From Thermoplasmata archaeon (GTDB lineage: Archaea; Thermoplasmatota; Thermoplasmata; Thermoplasmatales; Thermoplasmataceae): a stretch of DNA of 17,147 nucleotides. The position numbers and the translations under genes were made by a program. The notes beneath the pieces are model-generated. The model was not told the DNA's origin, ran no database searches, and saw only the letters and a list, made by a program, of their open reading frames with translations. Of this stretch, positions 7,094 to 14,108 are shown in pieces (positions within the stretch are counted from its first letter, which is position 1; every line of letters starts with the position of its first letter). The DNA is taken from assembly GCA_021826795.1 (NCBI GenBank), contig JAKAYM010000023.1:1-17147 (forward strand), written 5' to 3'.

Positions 7094-8458
7094 TTACATG
7101 ATATATTTAAAATCTGATAGGTCATATAATAAATAATCACCATTTATTCTCTCTTTTCCCTTTATTTTCTTTGCAATTATTCCGTATCTTTCTGTTCTAT
7201 TTTCATGCCATTCGAAGTTTTTAGCCTTCGCCCTTAATTTCAATAGGATATCATTCAAATCTTTCTCATCCAGTTCTTTCCACTTACATTCATAAAATGT
7301 TATTTGATTGGTTTTATTGTTCATTGTTATGATGTCTATCTCAGTATCTTTGTACCACCACTTTCCTATTCTATCAAATTCTGGATTTTTTTTATTCAGC
7401 TCCAAAAGGAATTGAATTGAAATATATTCAAATATATGTCCGATATAAGTATTTATATTTTCATTGATCATATTAATTAACATGTTTTCATTTCCCATTT
7501 CAATCAAATTATAATTAGGATATATATACCTGAAATAGAAATTGAACATATTATCTTTCAATAAGTATATACCTTTCCTGCTTTTAGTAGATGTTATAGG
7601 AATTTCTCTCCTGATATAATCCAGATCAATTAATACGCTGATATATTTACTTGTTAGGTTCCTCTGTAGCCCAGTATAGCTAATTATTTCACCTAATGCA
7701 ATCTTTCCTGATGAAATTGCCTCCAGTATTGAAAAATAATATCTGGGTTCCTTTAACTCTTCCTTTAATAAAAACAATACATCCTGATTGATAAAAGAGT
7801 CAATTTTCAGAAATGTATTCATAATATTGTCAGTAAAGCTTTTGGTTTTATTTACTTCCATTATATATGCAGGTGTTCCGCCATAAACACTATAGTACTT
7901 TACAGCAAGTTCCGGATCGCCGAAGTAACGTAACACCTCAACAAATGGGAATTCTTTTAATGTTATCTGTCCGGTTCTTCTTCCATATAATGGAGATTTA
8001 TAATCGGATAAATTTTCCATCATGGATATATTGGATCCAGAAAGTATAAGAAATATTCTTGTGTTTTTCAATTTATTGTCCCAGTAATCCTGCAGAATGG
8101 ATTGTAATGACTTATTATGAAGAGCGTACGGAAATTCATCTATTGCTATTATTGATTTTTCATGTAAAGTATTTTTATACAGATATTCGAAGAATGAATC
8201 CCAGCTTTTTATGGAATTTTTGATTATAAAGTCATCATGAAAATAATTTCCAAGAATAACAGAAAACCTTTCAAGCATTAATTTTTCTGATTCCTCCCTG
8301 CAGGTGAGCAAAACACCTTTATGTTCATTTATACATTTTTTGATTAATTCTGTTTTGCCTATCCTTCTTCTACCTGTTATCAAAATAAATTCTGCCCTCG
8401 ACCGGTTATACGCTGAGGAAAGCATATTCAGCTCATTTTTCCTGTCTATAAAAAGCAT
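7094..8458 (-). CDS. Archaeal AAA-type ATPase with C-terminal DUF234 domain
   Basis: This 454-residue protein belongs to a family that is expanded in archaea; its role is unknown. The N-terminal ATPase shows FIDRKNELNML, Walker A GRRRIGKT (29-36), Walker B IIAIDEF (103-109) and the sensor-like segment FLILSGSNISMME. A winged-helix region follows at about 240-285 (ISYTGLQRNLTSKYISVLIDL). The C-terminal part has WWYKDTEIDIITMNN and FYECKWKELDEKDL. This is the E...D...ExK arrangement of DUF234, which resembles PD-(D/E)xK nuclease folds. It is monocistronic. Family members are often associated with mobile or variable regions, but nothing here ties it to a partner. Its upstream region has symmetric repeats that may be an operator. 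Confidence 0.9.
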   Translation of the reverse strand: MLFIDRKNELNMLSSAYNRSRAEFILITGRRRIGKTELIKKCINEHKGVLLTCREESEKLMLERFSVILGNYFHDDFIIKNSIKSWDSFFEYLYKNTLHEKSIIAIDEFPYALHNKSLQSILQDYWDNKLKNTRIFLILSGSNISMMENLSDYKSPLYGRRTGQITLKEFPFVEVLRYFGDPELAVKYYSVYGGTPAYIMEVNKTKSFTDNIMNTFLKIDSFINQDVLFLLKEELKEPRYYFSILEAISSGKIALGEIISYTGLQRNLTSKYISVLIDLDYIRREIPITSTKSRKGIYLLKDNMFNFYFRYIYPNYNLIEMGNENMLINMINENINTYIGHIFEYISIQFLLELNKKNPEFDRIGKWWYKDTEIDIITMNNKTNQITFYECKWKELDEKDLNDILLKLRAKAKNFEWHENRTERYGIIAKKIKGKERINGDYLLYDLSDFKYIM

Positions 8459-8494
8459 ATATACTCGAAAGTATATTACTTCAAAGTATATTAA
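8459..8494. promoter_or_regulatory. Inverted and direct repeats upstream of the DUF234 ATPase
   Basis: Directly before the ATG is a 7-bp inverted repeat, ATATACT (8459-8465) and AGTATAT (8470-8476), with a 4-base spacer. The motif AAAGTATATTA occurs at 8468-8478 and again, unchanged, at 8483-8493, a 15-base period. The repeats occupy the expected promoter and start region, so they may be an operator, perhaps autoregulatory. The TATA element itself could lie within the second copy. Confidence 0.45.
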
Positions 8495-8624
8495 TTGTAC
8501 ATATTTTCAATATATTGCATTTGATATACCAGTACATGGCTATGATAATTTATAACAAAAATCGGAAAATCCTAAATTTATTCAGATAATTTAATAATAT
8601 TATGTAAATATCCTGATAATAAAG

Positions 8625-8634
8625 TATTTAATTA
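8625..8634 (+). promoter_or_regulatory. TATA-like box for the class III aminotransferase
   Basis: TATTTAATTA is centred about 24 bases before the ATG at 8653. This spacing favours that ATG over the TTG at 8635. Confidence 0.5.
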
Positions 8635-8652
8635 TTGTCCCATTACAATTAT

Positions 8653-10005
8653 ATGAACAGTAGCGCAGTATTAAAAGGTGTAAAAATAGTTACAGACCTG
8701 CCAGGACCAAAGGCAAAACAGGTAATTGCTGAGGATGAAAAATATCTTGCAACCTCAACCAAGTCATTGCCAGTTGTTGCGTCAAGAGGCTACGGATGTT
8801 ATATAGAAGATGTAGATAAAAATGTATTCCTTGATTTCTCCAGCGGTATCAGCACAACCAATATCGGATACGGAAATGAATATGTAATTTCTAAAGTTGA
8901 GGAACAGTTGCATAAGCTCTGGCATTTTGCAGGTACCGATTTCTTCTATGATGAGCAGGTACAGGCCGCAAAAGCACTTATAGGCGTTGCTCCCGGAAGC
9001 CATGACAAGAAAGTATTCTATACAAACAGCGGCGCCGAGAGCAATGAAGCGTCCCTGAAACTTGCAAGGAGTTACACAAAACGGCCAGAATTCATAGGAT
9101 TTATAGGAGGATTCCATGGAAGGACAATGGGTGCACTTGCATTCACAGCATCACAGCCTGTGCACCATGAAGGATTCTTCCCTGAAATGAATGGAGTTAC
9201 ACATATTCCTTTCCCTGATCCCTATAGAAATCCATTCAATATAGATGGATATGAAAACCCGGATGATCTTACAAATGCTGTACTGGATTATCTGGAAGAC
9301 TACGTCTTCAATAGATTCCTGCCTTCTAACAGTGTTGCCGGAATACTGGTAGAGCCCATACAGGGAGAGGGGGGATATATTGTTCCTCCAAGAAATTTCC
9401 ACAAGAAGCTCATGGAACTGGCACACGACAATGAAATATTATACATAATGGACGAGGTACAGACCGGATTCGGAAGAACTGGAACCTTCTTTGCGTCGGA
9501 ACACTTTGATGTTGATCCGGATATTATGTCCGTTGCAAAATCCATAGCATCTGGAATACCAATGGGTGCATCTGTTGTTAAAAGCAAGTATGATTTCGAA
9601 AAGTCTGGTCTTCATTCAAATACATTCGGTGGAAATCTTCTGGCTGCAGTAGCCAGCAAGGCAACCATTGAGGAGATCAAAAATAAGGGTATGCTTTCCA
9701 ATTCAAGAGATGTGGGGAACTATCTGAATAAGAGACTCAGAGAACTCAGTGAGAAATATGATGCAATCGGTGATGTCAGGGGTTTAGGTCTGATGCAGGC
9801 AATTGATTTTGTAAAAAACAGGAGAACAAAAGCACATTTCGCCACCCTGAGAGATAAAACAATTGAAAATGCATATAAAAGGGGTTTGATACTCCTGGGT
9901 GCCGGTGAGAGCGCCATACGTTTCATACCACCACTGATAATCAGTGAAAAACAGATTGATGATGCTATGGAAATACTGGACGGATCAATAAAAGCAAGCT
10001 TATGA
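8653..10005 (+). CDS. Class III PLP-dependent aminotransferase or amino acid racemase
   Basis: This is a 450-residue fold-type I PLP enzyme of the ornithine/GABA aminotransferase class. Motifs seen are YTNSGAESNEAS (123-134), which binds the PLP phosphate, FIGGFHGRTMG (150-160), EPIQGEGGYIVPP (234-246), IMDEVQTGFGRTG with D267 for the pyridine nitrogen, and VAKSIASGIPMGA with the Schiff-base lysine K296. The opening KIVTDLPGPKAKQVIAEDEK is characteristic of the archaeal group that includes Pyrococcus ornithine aminotransferase and the broad-substrate amino acid racemases. The substrate, and even transaminase versus racemase activity, cannot be settled from sequence. The frame is open to a TTG at 8635, but the ATG at 8653 fits the TATA spacing. 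Its 3' end overlaps hjc in TTATGA. Confidence 0.92.
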   Translation: MNSSAVLKGVKIVTDLPGPKAKQVIAEDEKYLATSTKSLPVVASRGYGCYIEDVDKNVFLDFSSGISTTNIGYGNEYVISKVEEQLHKLWHFAGTDFFYDEQVQAAKALIGVAPGSHDKKVFYTNSGAESNEASLKLARSYTKRPEFIGFIGGFHGRTMGALAFTASQPVHHEGFFPEMNGVTHIPFPDPYRNPFNIDGYENPDDLTNAVLDYLEDYVFNRFLPSNSVAGILVEPIQGEGGYIVPPRNFHKKLMELAHDNEILYIMDEVQTGFGRTGTFFASEHFDVDPDIMSVAKSIASGIPMGASVVKSKYDFEKSGLHSNTFGGNLLAAVASKATIEEIKNKGMLSNSRDVGNYLNKRLRELSEKYDAIGDVRGLGLMQAIDFVKNRRTKAHFATLRDKTIENAYKRGLILLGAGESAIRFIPPLIISEKQIDDAMEILDGSIKASL

Positions 10006-10515
10006 GTTCAGGTATGATATAAGAGTTGTCAGGGGGAGGCCATCCTCCCATTTTAAAATAAAATTTCCTGTTTTTGTTATTTTCTGTTTCGGAAGAAGCT
10101 CATATAAACCCCTCATTTTTCCCTTATATATATAATCACTTTCTATTGAAAAGAATCTCCAGAAATCGCCCTTATAATTTTTTAATCTGTATGCATATGT
10201 TATGAAAAGTCCAGAGGAAATGCACCTGTTATGCAGCTTGATTGCCTGATCCTGTTTTGTTCCAGAGGCTTCACTGAATGAAAGCTGATTTCTCGATGAT
10301 GATTTTACCTCTATAACCAGGGAATAGTCATCACGGAGGGCAACAAGATCGGCACCGAATGACCCAGCTGCTCTTGCAACATAAAATGGCTTATCTATTA
10401 TTGTATACACTGTATCCCTTGAAACTGGATCAAGATTTTTTGAAATTCTTTCCACAGTATTCTTTGTGCCATTAAGTATGTTCATTAATTCCCTTTCATA
10501 TATGCTGCCATTCAT
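10000..10515 (-). CDS. hjc: Holliday junction resolvase Hjc, extended form
   Basis: Hjc cuts four-way DNA junctions symmetrically during recombination and fork repair. From the ATG at 10515 it is 171 residues. Catalytic elements are the N-terminal NGSIYERELMNIL with E7/E9, then RAAGSFGADLVAL with D56, and LVIEVKSSS with E69 and K71, the PD-(D/E)xK set of archaeal Hjc. Typical Hjc proteins are about 120-140 residues. Here there is an insert between the first helix and the GSxGAD motif and a C-terminal extension (ESDYIYKGKMRGLYELLPKQ onward). The ATG is one base after the thioesterase stop, so the two are coupled; an alternative TTG lies at 10524. It converges on the aminotransferase with a 6-base overlap. 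Confidence 0.9.
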   Translation of the reverse strand: MNGSIYERELMNILNGTKNTVERISKNLDPVSRDTVYTIIDKPFYVARAAGSFGADLVALRDDYSLVIEVKSSSRNQLSFSEASGTKQDQAIKLHNRCISSGLFITYAYRLKNYKGDFWRFFSIESDYIYKGKMRGLYELLPKQKITKTGNFILKWEDGLPLTTLISYLNS

Positions 10516-10516
10516 T

Positions 10517-11008
10517 TCAATCAATTGAATTAATACTCTTCTTTATATTTTTCAACAACTGCAGCCTCTGTTCTGACCGTATTTTGCCATCACTGAATTT
10601 TTGTTTTTCGGCTTCATTCTCCAGAATCAACTGGGGTATCTCTGCAGCATGACCATTTTCATCCAGTGCAACATAGGTAAAGAATGCCCTTGTTGTCACG
10701 CTGGTGGTTCCACTAGTTACATTCTCAGACGAAACATCTATTTCTATCTCCATTGTTGATCTGGTTGTGAACGTGACAAAGGAATGGAGGTGCACTATGT
10801 ATCCAAGTTTAATGGGAGAAAGAAAGAACAGATTGTCTATGCTACCTGTTACCACCTTCATCCTGCTATGCTTGAATGCAGTTATACTTCCTATATTATC
10901 CATCCATTCGACAAGCCTCCCACCATAAAGGTCCCCGAACATATTTGTATCTGCCGGGAGAACGATAATCTCAGAATGTACTTCGGATTCACTAACCTTT
11001 TTTTCCAT
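10517..11008 (-). CDS. Acyl-CoA thioesterase, hotdog fold (YciA/ACOT type)
   Basis: This is a 163-residue hotdog-fold enzyme predicted to hydrolyse acyl-CoA to free acid and CoA in the cytoplasm. The family signature is clear at the N-terminus: PADTNMFGDLYGGRLVEWMD (18-37), with N22, G25, the GG pair and D37 matching the catalytic region of YciA and ACOT thioesterases. VHLHSFVTFTTRSTMEIEID and AFFTYVALDENG are the later strands. The C-terminus ends in a charged helix. An archaeon with isoprenoid lipids may use it in amino-acid or fatty-acid degradation. It begins 62 bp from the divergent carbamate-kinase-like gene and is followed without a gap by hjc, with no obvious functional link. Confidence 0.9.
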   Translation of the reverse strand: MEKKVSESEVHSEIIVLPADTNMFGDLYGGRLVEWMDNIGSITAFKHSRMKVVTGSIDNLFFLSPIKLGYIVHLHSFVTFTTRSTMEIEIDVSSENVTSGTTSVTTRAFFTYVALDENGHAAEIPQLILENEAEKQKFSDGKIRSEQRLQLLKNIKKSINSID

Positions 11009-11025
11009 GATAGTTCATTGCAGAT

Positions 11026-11036
11026 AATTTAATAAT
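11026..11036 (-). promoter_or_regulatory. TATA-like box for the thioesterase-hjc operon
   Basis: On the minus strand this reads ATTATTAAATT, centred about 23 bases upstream of the thioesterase ATG. Confidence 0.45.
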
Positions 11037-11040
11037 CTTA

Positions 11041-11050
11041 TCATATATGC
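11041..11050 (+). promoter_or_regulatory. TATA-like box for the carbamate-kinase-like gene
   Basis: TCATATATGC is centred about 25 bases upstream of the ATG at 11071. It forms a compact divergent promoter pair with the thioesterase gene. Confidence 0.45.
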
Positions 11051-11070
11051 ACATTTATCGATGATTTTAC

Positions 11071-11781
11071 ATGAGCAGGTTTGTAATTGCAATAGATGGC
11101 ATGAAGTTCGGCAATAATAAAAGAGATCACTATAGGGCGAAACTTCAAAATATTTTTACCGGTATAGGAAAAATAATATCTGAAAACGAGGCTGTACTTG
11201 TATTCATGAGTGCAGAAAATAAATATTCTAATAATCCGGTTATACTGAATATTTTAAATAATTATGATAAGGTCAGATATATAAATGGATATTCCAGGGA
11301 CATCCTCAATGTTTTCACCAGAGTCGAAGTACGTGAAAATTTTGAGAAAAGTGGTTATCTTGAACCAGTTGATATACTGGAAAAATCATCGGTAATGAAT
11401 CTAATGGCGGATGGTTATCTTCCCATGATATTTGCTCCGGGAGCACCTGTTGTAAAGAATTTGCAGTACTACAGTTCAGTAAATGGGCACGTACAGGCAA
11501 ATATGTATTTATCACTGCTGGCCACACTTATTGAGGCAGATACAATGATCATAATAACAGGTATGCCATTGATGGCATTGAATCCGAATGACGATAAGGA
11601 AGTAACCAAAGTAAAAATAGGATACATGGAGTTAAGGGAAAGGCATAGTTCAGGCTATTTTAAAAATACTGGCTTTGAAAATATGATAATGTCTATCATA
11701 AACTTCATTTCTAAGGGAGGCAAGAAGTCCATAATAATACAGATGAACAGTATGGATTCAAGAGTTGAAATAACAAATTAG
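11071..11781 (+). CDS. Carbamate-kinase-like protein lacking active-site motifs
   Basis: This 236-residue protein appears to be a shortened relative of carbamate kinase (about 310 residues; amino acid kinase fold). The best match is the C-terminal half: NMYLSLLATLIEADTMIIIT corresponds to the kinase's DLAxxxLAEExNADxFMILT, GYMELRERHSSGYFKNTGF (184-202) to KYYEEGHFKAGSMGP, and FISKGGKKSIIIQM (212-225) to FIExGGERAIIAHL. The N-terminal VIAIDGMKF aligns with VIALGGNAL. However, the GGNA loop is DGMK (9-12), the HGNGPQ loop is SAENK (47-51), the GGGG loop is APGA (122-125), the DKD segment is QAN, and LTD has lost its Asp (163-164, TG). It is likely to be catalytically dead or to have a new role. 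The assignment is by eye. Confidence 0.6.
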   Translation: MSRFVIAIDGMKFGNNKRDHYRAKLQNIFTGIGKIISENEAVLVFMSAENKYSNNPVILNILNNYDKVRYINGYSRDILNVFTRVEVRENFEKSGYLEPVDILEKSSVMNLMADGYLPMIFAPGAPVVKNLQYYSSVNGHVQANMYLSLLATLIEADTMIIITGMPLMALNPNDDKEVTKVKIGYMELRERHSSGYFKNTGFENMIMSIINFISKGGKKSIIIQMNSMDSRVEITN

Positions 11782-11782
11782 T

Positions 11783-12391
11783 TTATCCGGTATTTTTCTC
11801 TATTTCAGATTCTTTAGGGTACACAAAACATTTTCTACATCGGGGTTCGTAGCTTTCTACACCACCTATTTTTATCTGCTCGCCGAACACTTCCTTTCCG
11901 TTCATGACCCTCTGGGTGAAAGTGGCATCTTCTCCACATTTTGCACATACTGCGGTCAATGAATATACCTGATCTGCCCGTGCAATTATTTCCATTGAAG
12001 TTTTAAATGGTGTTCCGGTATGATTTTTATTTAAGGCTGCAACGTAAACAATTTTATCCTCACTGGCTATCCTGTCAGCAATTTCAGGAAGTATAGAATC
12101 ATGATTCCAGAACTGTGCCTCATCTATCCCTATCACATCAACGTTTTTTGAGAGTTCGTACATTTTTTTGACTCCATCGTTATCTGTGTTCAGCACTATG
12201 GCGGGAAGCCGCATCCCCTTATGGGTTGTTACGAATGTGGTATCGTATCTTTTGTCGATTTCCGGTTTGAAAAGAAGTGTATTTCGTCCTGCAAGAATTT
12301 CCCTTTCCAGAAGTTCGATTAACCTTGATGTTTTTCCTGAAAACATCGGTCCGGTTATAAGTATCAATTTGCCCATGCTGATATTCTTCAT
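11783..12391 (-). CDS. tdk: Thymidine kinase
   Basis: This enzyme phosphorylates thymidine to dTMP in nucleotide salvage. The 202 residues fit the type II (zinc-containing) family. Motifs seen are Walker A ITGPMFSGKTS (12-22), FKPEIDKRYD (41-50), VIGIDEAQFW (86-95) with catalytic E91, the lasso-like segment around VYSLTAVCAKCGEDATFTQR, and two Cys pairs, C149/C152 and C185/C188, for structural zinc. A second in-frame ATG six codons in (12376) gives MGKLILITGP, also plausible. I keep the upstream ATG because a TATA-like box lies 24 bases before it. The stop is one base from that of the convergent carbamate-kinase-like gene. No cognate thymidylate gene is adjacent. Confidence 0.96.
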   Translation of the reverse strand: MKNISMGKLILITGPMFSGKTSRLIELLEREILAGRNTLLFKPEIDKRYDTTFVTTHKGMRLPAIVLNTDNDGVKKMYELSKNVDVIGIDEAQFWNHDSILPEIADRIASEDKIVYVAALNKNHTGTPFKTSMEIIARADQVYSLTAVCAKCGEDATFTQRVMNGKEVFGEQIKIGGVESYEPRCRKCFVYPKESEIEKNTG

Positions 12392-12410
12392 ATTGTTGTA
12401 TAGTTAACTT

Positions 12411-12418
12411 GTATATGT
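12411..12418 (-). promoter_or_regulatory. TATA-like box for thymidine kinase
   Basis: On the minus strand this reads ACATATAC, centred about 24 bases upstream of the first tdk ATG, which favours the longer start. Confidence 0.4.
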
Positions 12419-12479
12419 TTTTCACCATAATTTTCAAAAGCATTATGTCCACATCATCATTAAGAGAAAACTAGATTAA

Positions 12480-12839
12480 ATGTATTTTAGAAAATATTAT
12501 CTGGATGGAGATAATAATGAATACATAGGGGATGAAGTGATGGAGGCGGAAATAACAAATTTCAGGGAATATTACGATAATAAGATTATAACAGCGTTAA
12601 TCGGTGTGGAGGCTGATGTTAACAACGTGGACAATATAGGAAGGATAATAGGGGAAAATAAGAATGTTGAGGAGGTTTTTGTTGTAACAGGTGAATATGA
12701 CCTCATAATAAAGGTAAGATTTCCTGATTATATAGCCCTTGAAAAGTTTATAGTTAATAACCTTAATGGAATACAGGGTATAAGGAAATCCAAAACAATG
12801 ATGGTACTGTCCATCATTAAGGATATTTATATGAGGTGA
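12480..12839 (+). CDS. Stand-alone RAM (AsnC/Lrp ligand-binding) domain protein
   Basis: This 119-residue protein carries an AsnC/Lrp C-terminal ligand-binding domain at about 36-112: IITALIGVEADVNNVDNIGR, then VEEVFVVTGEYDLIIKVR with the family's TGxYD, and IQGIRKSKTMMVLSIIK. No helix-turn-helix precedes it, and a TAA directly upstream of the ATG closes the frame. It is therefore a stand-alone RAM protein, known elsewhere as an amino-acid-binding effector that assembles into rings or with full-length Lrp proteins. An in-frame ATG at 12540 would give 99 residues and still hold the whole domain; no convincing TATA box decides between them. The downstream UPF0147 gene is coupled through a Shine-Dalgarno sequence overlapping this stop. 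Confidence 0.82.
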   Translation: MYFRKYYLDGDNNEYIGDEVMEAEITNFREYYDNKIITALIGVEADVNNVDNIGRIIGENKNVEEVFVVTGEYDLIIKVRFPDYIALEKFIVNNLNGIQGIRKSKTMMVLSIIKDIYMR

Positions 12840-12843
12840 GACC

Positions 12844-13101
12844 ATGGATGAAGATTTGTATAATGAAGTTATGGCATTGATGGATGATCTGGAGGATGAT
12901 TCTTCAATACCAAGAAATGTAAGAAAGATGTCTTCGGACGCAAAGGAAAAAATGAAAGATAACAAGGAAAGCCTTGATCTGAGGTGTGCCACTGTCATAT
13001 CAGAGCTTGATGATATATCAAATGACCCGAATGTGCCATCCCATGGACGGGCGGCTATTTACACCATAATAAGCAAGCTTGAGGCACTTTCAAAATCGTG
13101 A
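12844..13101 (+). CDS. UPF0147 family small protein
   Basis: This is an 85-residue acidic, helical protein of the archaeal UPF0147 family, whose function is unknown. The match rests on IPRNVRKMSSDAKEKMKD (24-41), the RCATVISELDDISNDPNVPS stretch (about 47-66) and HGRAAIYTIISKLE near the end. Its length is normal. GAGGTGA (12834-12840) spans the stop of the RAM-domain gene, five bases before this ATG, so the pair is cotranscribed and translationally coupled. A run of nine T follows 43 bases downstream, a likely terminator. Joint expression with an amino-acid-sensing domain is the only contextual hint of function. Confidence 0.9.
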   Translation: MDEDLYNEVMALMDDLEDDSSIPRNVRKMSSDAKEKMKDNKESLDLRCATVISELDDISNDPNVPSHGRAAIYTIISKLEALSKS

Positions 13102-13143
13102 ATAACTAAATTAGTGTTGAAATTTGATCTTTTATTATATTAA

Positions 13144-13152
13144 TTTTTTTTT
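13144..13152 (+). terminator. Oligo-T terminator after the RAM-UPF0147 operon
   Basis: Nine consecutive T residues in an AT-rich intergenic region 43 bases past the UPF0147 stop match the oligo-T signals at which archaeal RNA polymerase terminates. No hairpin is needed or seen. Confidence 0.5.
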
Positions 13153-13160
13153 GTATAGTT

Positions 13161-13182
13161 AAATATATATAACATTATAATA
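13161..13182 (+). promoter_or_regulatory. AT-rich promoter region of the winged-helix regulator
   Basis: AAATATATATAAC followed by ATTATAATA supplies two overlapping TATA-like candidates about 17-38 bases upstream of the ATG at 13199. I cannot tell which one is used. Confidence 0.4.
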
Positions 13183-13198
13183 TTATTATACGATTGAA

Positions 13199-13555
13199 AT
13201 GGCACTTTCAGAAGAAGTTAACAAATTAGCTAAGTATTTAATGATGTCTGACATACCGAGAAGTGTGGCATACACCCTGGTATACATAAAAGACAAAGGC
13301 GAAATAACCTCAGTGGAAATTGAACGGGAAACAGGTCTAAGACAGCCCGAAGTATCCATAGCAATGCAATGGTTACGGAGAAAAAATTGGATAGTAAAAA
13401 GAAATATGAAAAAAGAAGGAAAGGGTAGACCAATTCACGGTTATAAATTATCAAGGGATTTCAACGAAATTCTTGAAGAAATAATAAATGAACGTGAAAA
13501 GAAAATCGATGATATAAAAAATACAATAAACCAACTAAAGAATTTCAAGGATTAA
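13199..13555 (+). CDS. Winged helix-turn-helix transcriptional regulator
   Basis: This 118-residue protein has a winged-helix DNA-binding domain at about 12-80. The helix pattern is IPRSVAYTLVYIKDKGEITS, then VEIERETGLRQPEVSIAMQW as the turn and recognition helix, then a basic wing, KNWIVKRNMKKEGKGRPIHG. The last 35 residues (FNEILEEIINEREKKIDDIK...) form a charged helix likely to be a dimerising coiled coil. This ArsR/TrmB-like layout is common in archaea for small one-domain regulators. No ligand-binding domain or Cys cluster is present. It may regulate itself or the small membrane protein 46 bases downstream; that link is inferred only from adjacency. Confidence 0.85.
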   Translation: MALSEEVNKLAKYLMMSDIPRSVAYTLVYIKDKGEITSVEIERETGLRQPEVSIAMQWLRRKNWIVKRNMKKEGKGRPIHGYKLSRDFNEILEEIINEREKKIDDIKNTINQLKNFKD

Positions 13556-13573
13556 TTATTTGTATTTTTAATC

Positions 13574-13585
13574 TAAATATATTAA
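13574..13585 (+). promoter_or_regulatory. TATA-like box for the small membrane protein
   Basis: TAAATATATTAA is centred about 23 bases upstream of the ATG at 13602. The gene can therefore be transcribed separately from the regulator before it. Confidence 0.45.
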
Positions 13586-13601
13586 TCCAATATAGGCATT
13601 A

Positions 13602-14084
13602 ATGGTTATGTCATCCATAAAGGACGGAATATTTGCCGGTCTTAAGGCTGGAATTTTATATTTTATAATTGCTTCAATAATAAATGTGATAATAATTTAT
13701 ATTTTTATAGGCGAGTTTGCAGTAGCCTACGGTATTTCTACATCATCCTCAAAACTTTCTTTATTATTCACACTGCTTACCATATACCAGGTACGCGATA
13801 TATTCATACTTGGTCTGCTATTCGGAGTCGTATTCTCTTTACTGCTTGCCAAATATTTTGAGATTATACCGAGGAACACACTGAATGGGAAAATTAAGTT
13901 CATGGTAATAGCATACTGGCTGGTATTTTTTGTAATAATAACTGCAGATAGCCTAGGAATAAGCGGCATATATGATTTGCTAGTGTATTTCATATCATAT
14001 GTTGTTGTTAACCTCTTTCTCTCACTTTTATTCGGAAAATTTCTCTACATATATAATTCAAGATATATTGTTCAAACACAGTGA
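13602..14084 (+). CDS. Small integral membrane protein, about four transmembrane segments, function unknown
   Basis: I do not recognise this 160-residue protein. It has four hydrophobic stretches, at about 14-37, 62-84, 102-119 and 124-148. Short polar loops separate them, and a basic loop (KYFEIIPRNTLNGKIKF) lies between the second and third. There is no signal cleavage motif and no obvious enzymatic residue. ATG occurs at codons 1 and 3 (MVMSS); the first has the better TATA spacing. The stop TGA at 14082-14084 falls at the edge of the IS200/IS605 remnant, so the natural C-terminus could have been altered by that insertion, although the last residues look like an ordinary cytoplasmic tail. 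Confidence 0.75.
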   Translation: MVMSSIKDGIFAGLKAGILYFIIASIINVIIIYIFIGEFAVAYGISTSSSKLSLLFTLLTIYQVRDIFILGLLFGVVFSLLLAKYFEIIPRNTLNGKIKFMVIAYWLVFFVIITADSLGISGIYDLLVYFISYVVVNLFLSLLFGKFLYIYNSRYIVQTQ

Positions 14085-14092
14085 CATCCTCC

Positions 14093-14108
14093 CCTATCTA
14101 AAGATAGG
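14093..14108 (-). repeat. Terminal hairpin at the IS200/IS605 right end
   Basis: CCTATCT and AGATAGG form a perfect 7-bp inverted repeat around AA. The tnpB stop codon (14100-14098) lies within it. Hairpins at this place are the single-strand recognition structures at IS200/IS605 ends and also belong to the 3' part of the omega RNA of TnpB elements. A second potential stem, CCACGG (14160-14165) with CCGTGG (14184-14189), lies nearby. Confidence 0.6.

Noticed and set aside
8635..8652. TTG start six codons before the aminotransferase ATG
   Set aside because: The TATA-like box is 24 bases from the ATG at 8653 but only about 6 from the TTG, and the extra residues match nothing.
10000..11008. A functional link between the thioesterase and Hjc
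   Set aside because: They are cotranscribed, but the families act in unrelated processes; adjacency in a compact genome is an adequate explanation.
12300..12479. A helix-turn-helix upstream that would make the RAM-domain gene a full Lrp regulator
   Set aside because: A TAA directly precedes the ATG and the upstream bases are the tdk start and promoter; no plus-strand HTH frame was found.
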